This document shows, piece by piece, positions 59,077-64,000 of a DNA stretch of 64,000 nt. The notes under the pieces were generated by a model. That model did not search any database, was not told the origin of the DNA, and saw nothing but the letters and a program-made list of their open reading frames with translations. A program made the position numbers and the translations under genes. Source of the stretch: Listeria monocytogenes (GTDB lineage Bacteria > Bacillota > Bacilli > Lactobacillales > Listeriaceae); NCBI RefSeq assembly GCF_041765605.1, contig NZ_CP168900.1, positions 1,628,001-1,692,000 of the forward strand. Reading direction: 5' to 3'. Position 1 is the stretch's first letter. Each line of letters opens with the position of its first letter.

Positions 59077-60690
59077 TTAAATCAAATGAAGTTTTTTACG
59101 AATTTTATACAATCGGTTCCCTAGAATATAGTTTAATAGCCCAGCTTTTGCAGCTAAAAATGCATAAATATAAGCACCAAATCCCGCGGCAACAAACACA
59201 ATGACTAAGGCTGTTAATCTTGCATGCGGATTTAAAAATAAAATTAACCCATGATAAATTATCCAGACACTAAGAAGCATCACTGCGCTAATTCCTAAAA
59301 TAAGTAAAAGCCGTCTAAGTAAATATTTAAACGAGTACTTCGCATATTTTTTAATAATAAAAATGGTGAATACTACTGAAACAATATAACCAAGTCCCGT
59401 AGCTAGTGCCCCACCTTTTGCTCCTAAAAGTAAAATTAATGGCATTTGTAACACCGATTTTGTCAGTAAACCAAGTAAGAGACTAAGAACCGTGTACCGT
59501 TGTTCATCAATTCCTTGCAAAATCGCGGCTGTTACACTAAATAACGAGAAGAATATGGCAAATGGTGCAAAAAACTGAAGTAACATCGAACCATCTGCAT
59601 TATAACCATAAAAAATGGTGTAAAGCGGATCCGCTAAAAGTGCAATTCCTAAACAAGCTGGCACAACTAAAAATAGTAACACTTGGAAAACGGCCGTCAA
59701 ATGATGATGAACTTCCCGAATTCGCCCTTTATGGAAAGATGCCGCCACTAAAGGCACAAGTGTCATCGAAAATGCCAAGGCTAAAGTTCCTGGTATCATA
59801 ATAATTTTTTGAACAGAAAAGTTGAAAATTGAAAGCAAATCTTCCGCTGTTTTCCCGTCCATACCATCGTAGGTTAAAACACGAGCAAACGTAAATAAAT
59901 CAATTTGCTGATAAAGGGACATCGCCATTCCAACAATAATAAATGGCACCGCAGATATCGAAATTTCTTTTAATAGATGAAAAGTCGAAACGCGCAACTT
60001 GTTGTCACTGCCAGCAATCATTTTTTGAATACCCGGCTTCCGTTTTCGGTAATACCAAATGAGGCAAATCAAGCTGAAAAACGCACCAACAAAAGCCGCA
60101 AAAGTCGCTAAACTCATCGCTGTAACAAGACTTCCACCAATTAAATGTAAGACAATATACGTACTAGCAAGTAAAAATACAATTCTCGCTATTTGTTCAA
60201 TTACTTGTGACACGGCAGAAGGTCCCATCGAATGAAATCCTTGGAAATACCCACGAAGTAAACTCATTACGGGAATAATAAGTAATGCAAAACTTACTGC
60301 GCGAATAACCGTCGTAATATCTTCAATACTCGTTCCGCCACTAACCTCTTGCATCCCCGCGAGTATCGGGGCAAAAATATACATTATTAAAAAACTAACA
60401 ATCCCTGTGAATATCATTAAATACGTACTTGATCTATACAATCGCTGACTTAAAGCATATTCATTTAACGAATTATACTTCGAAATATATTTGGCGACTG
60501 CTAAAGGTACCCCAGCTGTCGCGATATTTAAGAAAATTTGGTAAGGGACATACCCATATTGATAGAGAATCGTTGCTTGTTCCCCGCCAGCAATCCAGTA
60601 AAATGGAATAACATATAAAATCCCTAAGATTTTTGAAAGCAATGTTCCAGCGGTAAGCACAGCCGTTCCTCGCATTAATTTTGAACTCAT
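59077..60690 (-). CDS. MurJ/YtgP-type lipid flippase (MOP superfamily), copy 2
   Basis: Also exactly 537 aa, same topology and the same landmark loops as its neighbour (AVAKYISKYNSLNEY, RGYFQGFHSMGPSAVSQVIEQ, LQGIDEQRYTVLSLLLGLLTKS). The two differ mainly in loop residues and in the C-terminal quarter, so the duplication looks old. Both copies appear intact. In Bacilli only one YtgP is usual next to this position. Which of the two is the main lipid II flippase cannot be decided here. Confidence 0.88.
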   Translation of the reverse strand: MSSKLMRGTAVLTAGTLLSKILGILYVIPFYWIAGGEQATILYQYGYVPYQIFLNIATAGVPLAVAKYISKYNSLNEYALSQRLYRSSTYLMIFTGIVSFLIMYIFAPILAGMQEVSGGTSIEDITTVIRAVSFALLIIPVMSLLRGYFQGFHSMGPSAVSQVIEQIARIVFLLASTYIVLHLIGGSLVTAMSLATFAAFVGAFFSLICLIWYYRKRKPGIQKMIAGSDNKLRVSTFHLLKEISISAVPFIIVGMAMSLYQQIDLFTFARVLTYDGMDGKTAEDLLSIFNFSVQKIIMIPGTLALAFSMTLVPLVAASFHKGRIREVHHHLTAVFQVLLFLVVPACLGIALLADPLYTIFYGYNADGSMLLQFFAPFAIFFSLFSVTAAILQGIDEQRYTVLSLLLGLLTKSVLQMPLILLLGAKGGALATGLGYIVSVVFTIFIIKKYAKYSFKYLLRRLLLILGISAVMLLSVWIIYHGLILFLNPHARLTALVIVFVAAGFGAYIYAFLAAKAGLLNYILGNRLYKIRKKLHLI

Positions 60691-60774
60691 AATTTCTGTT
60701 ACCTCGATTGATTTTTTCTTTTAAGTCTGTCTGTTAAATTGGGTTATGTAAAAATCATTCTTACACTACTACTT

Positions 60775-61212
60775 TTATCGCGTTCTTCTAAGATTTAAAA
60801 TACAAGTTACACTTAAAGCAAGTAGTACTGCTGGTAAAATAAGCGAAACAAAGTTCACACCACTATTAATCATCGATAAAATAACACCAAGAATAGTAAA
60901 TGCAGCGTATAAATAATATACAAGCGGCGTAATTATAATGCCTTTTCTAAGTTTGTTAAAAGAAAGAAATAACATAATTGTAAACGCAATACAAATAACT
61001 GCCATAATGGTAGTCGTCATAATCGTATTTTGAACGACCGCAGTGGCATGTGCATTAGCAAGTACTTCTTTTCTTTGTTGTAATGCAAAAAGACCTACAA
61101 TAGAGACTGCACTTAATACTGCTTGAATAGTCGATACAATCGCTATTCCAAGCGTGACATTCTTCGTGTTATTGAGCATTCTCGCATGCTCTGGTTTAAC
61201 TTCAACAGACAT
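60775..61212 (-). CDS. Four-helix membrane protein of unknown function
   Basis: A 145-aa protein with four hydrophobic helices (about residues 20-45, 62-84, 93-112, 116-138) and short charged ends (MSVEVKPEHARMLNNTK; NLRRTR). GAGGAG precedes the ATG. I recognise no motif. It lies between trpA and the flippases on the same strand, with no clear terminator between trpA and it, so it may receive read-through from the trp operon. Confidence 0.7.
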   Translation of the reverse strand: MSVEVKPEHARMLNNTKNVTLGIAIVSTIQAVLSAVSIVGLFALQQRKEVLANAHATAVVQNTIMTTTIMAVICIAFTIMLFLSFNKLRKGIIITPLVYYLYAAFTILGVILSMINSGVNFVSLILPAVLLALSVTCILNLRRTR

Positions 61213-61282
61213 TCTTACAACTCCTCTTTAACATTCTATACACCAGACTTTACCATATTTAAAGAGAAATTGTAAGTAGTAA

Positions 61283-62056
61283 TTAGTTTTCGATTCGAAC
61301 TTCTGCGGCCTTTTGTAAAAACGCTCCTAGCTCTGCCGTTTTTTCTTCATGTAACATTTGCACGACTTTACTACCGATTATTACACCATCACATACGTGC
61401 GCAAATTTTTCCACATGTTCAATAGAAGAAACACCAAAACCTGCGAGAACTGGAACAGGGCTAATGCTTTTCAAATAAGCTAAATGGTTATCAATATGGG
61501 CATCAAATTCACTCCTCACACCGGTAGTTCCGTTAACTGTTACTGCATAAATAAACCCTTCTGCCTGTTTCGCAATTTCTTCGAGGCGCTCTTTCGGACT
61601 TGTCAATGAAACAAGCGGAATAAGTGCGATATCTGTCCCTTGAAGTTCTGGTGTAATCAGTGTTTGGTGCTCATAAGGTAAATCAGGAATAATAAGCCCT
61701 TTCACCGGCGTTTTCTGCACCAATTCAACAAATTTCGGGATGCCTAAATGAAAAATCGGATTAATATAACTCATAATAATTAACGGAATTTGTACTTTAC
61801 TCCTAGCCAATTTATTTAAAATGGCTTCTAAACTCACTTGCTCCTTTAAAGCACGTAACCCAGCAAGTTGAATAATCGGACCGTCGGCAACCGGATCAGA
61901 AAAAGGAATACCAATTTCAATCGCGCTTACACCAGATTTTTCTAGAAACAATAACTGTTCTTCTAAATTATCTAAGCCACCATCGCCACCCATAATGTAA
62001 GTAACTACGGCTGCATGATCTTTTTTCGCTAGTTTATTCGTTAATGTTTTAGTCAT
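61283..62056 (-). CDS. trpA: Tryptophan synthase alpha subunit
   Basis: Splits indole-3-glycerol phosphate and passes indole to TrpB. TIM barrel, 257 aa, with catalytic Glu in [16 protein letters not shown], the active Asp in LIIPDLPYE, and the phosphate loop [10 protein letters not shown]. The start overlaps the trpB stop by eight bases. Last structural gene of the trp operon. Confidence 0.97.
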
Positions 62057-63251
62057 TTGTTTGTCCCTCCAAGCGTTCCTTTAGTTGGTTAACATCTTTA
62101 TCTCCGCGACCAGATAAGCAAACGACCATACTTTCTTCTGGACGCATCTGGCTTGCAAGTTTGACTGCATAACTAATCGCGTGCGAGCTTTCAAGTGCAG
62201 GAATGATTCCTTCTGTACGACATAAAAGTTGAAATGCTTCAACGGCTTCATCATCGGTAACAGAATGGTACGCTGCACGACCTAAATCACGGAAAAAGCT
62301 ATGCTCCGGACCAATACCTGGATAATCTAAGCCTGCTGAAATCGAAAATGCTTCTAAAATTTGCCCATTCTCATCTTGTAAAACATCCATCATCGCTCCG
62401 TGTAAAATCCCGATTTCTCCTTTGGAAATAGTTGCTGCATGGAATTCAGTTTCTAAACCGTGCCCCGCTGCTTCTACCCCGTGCATTTGAACAGAAACAT
62501 CGTCTACGAATGGATAAAACAAGCCCATCGCATTGCTACCACCACCTACACAAGCGACAATTGCGTCAGGAAGTTTGCCTTCTTTTTCCAAATGCTGTTT
62601 TCTGGCTTCTATTCCAATAACACTTTGGTAATCACGAACAATTTCTGGAAATGGATGCGGTCCAAGAACGGATCCCATAATATAATGTGTATCTTCCACA
62701 TTAGCAACCCAGAATCTGAGCGCCTCATTTACTGCGTCTTTTAATGTTCTGCTTCCTGCTTTCACGCTTACTACTTTTGCACCAAGAAGTTCCATTCTAA
62801 ACACATTGAGTGATTGGCGTTTCACATCTTCTTCTCCCATAAAAATAGTACATTCCATATTAAAAAGTGCTGCAACAGTTGCAGTCGCCACTCCGTGTTG
62901 TCCTGCGCCAGTTTCTGCCACTACTTTTTGTTTGCCCATTTGACGTGCGAGTAAAGCTTGCCCAATAGTATTATTGATTTTATGCGCGCCAGTATGATTT
63001 AAATCTTCGCGTTTTAAATAAATTTTTGCTCCGCCCGCATGTGCTGTTAATTGTTCAGCAAAATAAAGTGGTGTTTCTCGGCCCACATATTCTTTTAAAT
63101 AATAGTTTAATTCTTTTTGAAAAGCAGGATCTGTTTTGGAAGCTCGGTACGCCTCATCTAATTCTTTCACTGCTTTCATTAATGTTTCTGGTACAAATCT
63201 GCCGCCAAATTTTCCGTAAAAGCCATTTTCGTCAGGTGCTTGATAAGTCAT
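62049..63251 (-). CDS. trpB: Tryptophan synthase beta subunit
   Basis: Joins indole with serine. 400 aa, with PLP lysine in [13 protein letters not shown] (near residue 90), catalytic Glu in [13 protein letters not shown], phosphate loop [10 protein letters not shown] and C-terminal LSGRGDKDV. The gap to trpF is two bases; overlap with trpA is eight, so all are translationally linked. Confidence 0.98.
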
Positions 63252-63253
63252 TA

Positions 63254-63862
63254 TTATTCCACTCCTTTTGCTGTTTTAATGAAGCATTTAATTTTCTCCG
63301 GATCTTTTTCTCCGTTTGTTTCTACGCCAGAGGAAATATCTACTGCATATGGTTCAAAGCGTTTAATGGCTTCTTGTACATTCTGAGCATTTAATCCGCC
63401 AGCTATAATTAATTTGTTTTTCGTAAGCATGTCTCTATTTATTTTATCCCAATCAAATGTTTTTCCGCTGCCGCCTTCGTATTCCTCTGCTGGTGCATCG
63501 AGTAAAATATAAGCGTTTGGATAGTCATTTATATTGGTAGGAATTTTCCCATCTTTCACAGGAAAAGCTTTGATTACTTCTGCATCTGTGCGATTTGCTT
63601 GTTTTGCGGGTTCTTGTCCGTGAAGTTGAACAATGTCTAATGGCACACCTTTGATTGCTGCCATTAACTCTTCTTCAGTAGGATTAACGAATACCCCGAC
63701 TTTTTTGACGTTAGCGGGAATATTTTTAGCTAATTCATGTGCCTTTTCCACCGTAACTTGGCGTTTACTTTTTGCGAAAACGAAGCCAATCATATCTGCG
63801 CCATTATCGACCGCAGCCGCAACATCTACTGCTTTTTTCAATCCACAAATTTTTACAATCAT
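63254..63862 (-). CDS. trpF: Phosphoribosylanthranilate isomerase
   Basis: Amadori rearrangement step. 202 aa, N-terminal [11 protein letters not shown] with the catalytic Cys, IQLHGQEP-like VQLHGQEPA, the catalytic Asp in [10 protein letters not shown] and the phosphate loop [10 protein letters not shown]. It overlaps trpC by four bases (ATGA). Confidence 0.97.
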   Translation of the reverse strand: MIVKICGLKKAVDVAAAVDNGADMIGFVFAKSKRQVTVEKAHELAKNIPANVKKVGVFVNPTEEELMAAIKGVPLDIVQLHGQEPAKQANRTDAEVIKAFPVKDGKIPTNINDYPNAYILLDAPAEEYEGGSGKTFDWDKINRDMLTKNKLIIAGGLNAQNVQEAIKRFEPYAVDISSGVETNGEKDPEKIKCFIKTAKGVE

Positions 63863-64000
63863 CGTGTCACCTTCAAACTTTTCGCCGCTGCTTCTGGAGT
63901 CGCTTCTCGCATTAGCGCTTCTCCAACAAGTACTGCATTATATTTTTGACTAACCCGAGCCACATCTTCAGCTGTTCGAAAACCTGATTCACTTATGAAA
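63859..64000 (-). CDS. trpC: Indole-3-glycerol phosphate synthase (partial, 3' end)
   Basis: The last 46 codons of trp[20 protein letters not shown], then [16 protein letters not shown] and the end SLKVTR. The SESG and VGEALM stretches are family landmarks of the phosphate-binding end of the barrel. The stop TGA overlaps the trpF start. The 5' part lies beyond the window. Confidence 0.93.
   Translation of the reverse strand, partial: FISESGFRTAEDVARVSQKYNAVLVGEALMREATPEAAAKSLKVTR

Overview
The window is a chromosomal segment of a low-GC Firmicute, almost certainly Listeria monocytogenes or a very close relative. Gene order and protein sequences match, from memory, the accD-dnaE to trp stretch of L. 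monocytogenes (around lmo1573-lmo1630 in EGD-e numbering; no database was consulted). Most genes read on the minus strand and the spacers are short, often with clear Rho-independent terminators.

Layout. 1-12.8 kb: the start of accD (cut by the window edge), dnaE, the nanoRNase gene nrnA, a ytoI-like CBS regulator broken by one extra A in a poly-A run, a metallo-hydrolase, a proline dipeptidase, alanine dehydrogenase, a universal stress protein, and an ackA-ytxK pair. 13.0-18.2 kb: a foreign element of about 5.2 kb bounded by a 17-bp perfect inverted repeat. It holds a Tn916-type sigma/HTH gene pair, a MerR-controlled operon (MerR, short-chain dehydrogenase, iron-sulfur flavoprotein-like reductase) and a TndX-type large serine recombinase interrupted by two in-frame TAG codons. 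Its flanks look like the two arms of the tpx terminator, so it appears to have inserted in that hairpin loop. 18.2-26.5 kb: tpx, an RDD membrane protein, sppA, NAD kinase, and the arginine operon argCJBDF with a near-ideal promoter overlapped by an ARG-box-like palindrome. 26.6-32.4 kb: thiI with its cysteine desulfurase, ezrA, free-methionine-sulfoxide reductase, and rpsD with its S4 leader. 32.5-37.7 kb: tyrS behind a T-box, ccpA, aroA (chorismate mutase/DAHP synthase), and the ytxGH general-stress pair. 37.9-47.7 kb: aminopeptidase, 2-Cys peroxiredoxin, murC, sftA, ytpR-ytpQ-ytpP, ytoP, ytzB. 47.8-56.7 kb: a CsoR-fold repressor with no metal-ligand cysteines, a YtnP-like lactonase, trmB, ytmP, the marR-mdrM efflux operon, D-amino-acid aminotransferase, pepV, a Nudix hydrolase, and NAD(P)HX dehydratase. 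56.7-64 kb: a PAP2 phosphatase, two tandem MurJ/YtgP-type flippases, a small membrane protein and the 3' end of the trp operon (C-F-B-A).

Functionally this is a housekeeping core: DNA replication, tRNA and ribosome functions, amino-acid synthesis, cell-wall precursor handling and peroxide defence. One accessory insertion interrupts it. The most unusual material is in that insertion (double-amber recombinase, large hairpin, MerR cassette), followed by the ytoI frameshift and the cysteine-free CsoR homologue.
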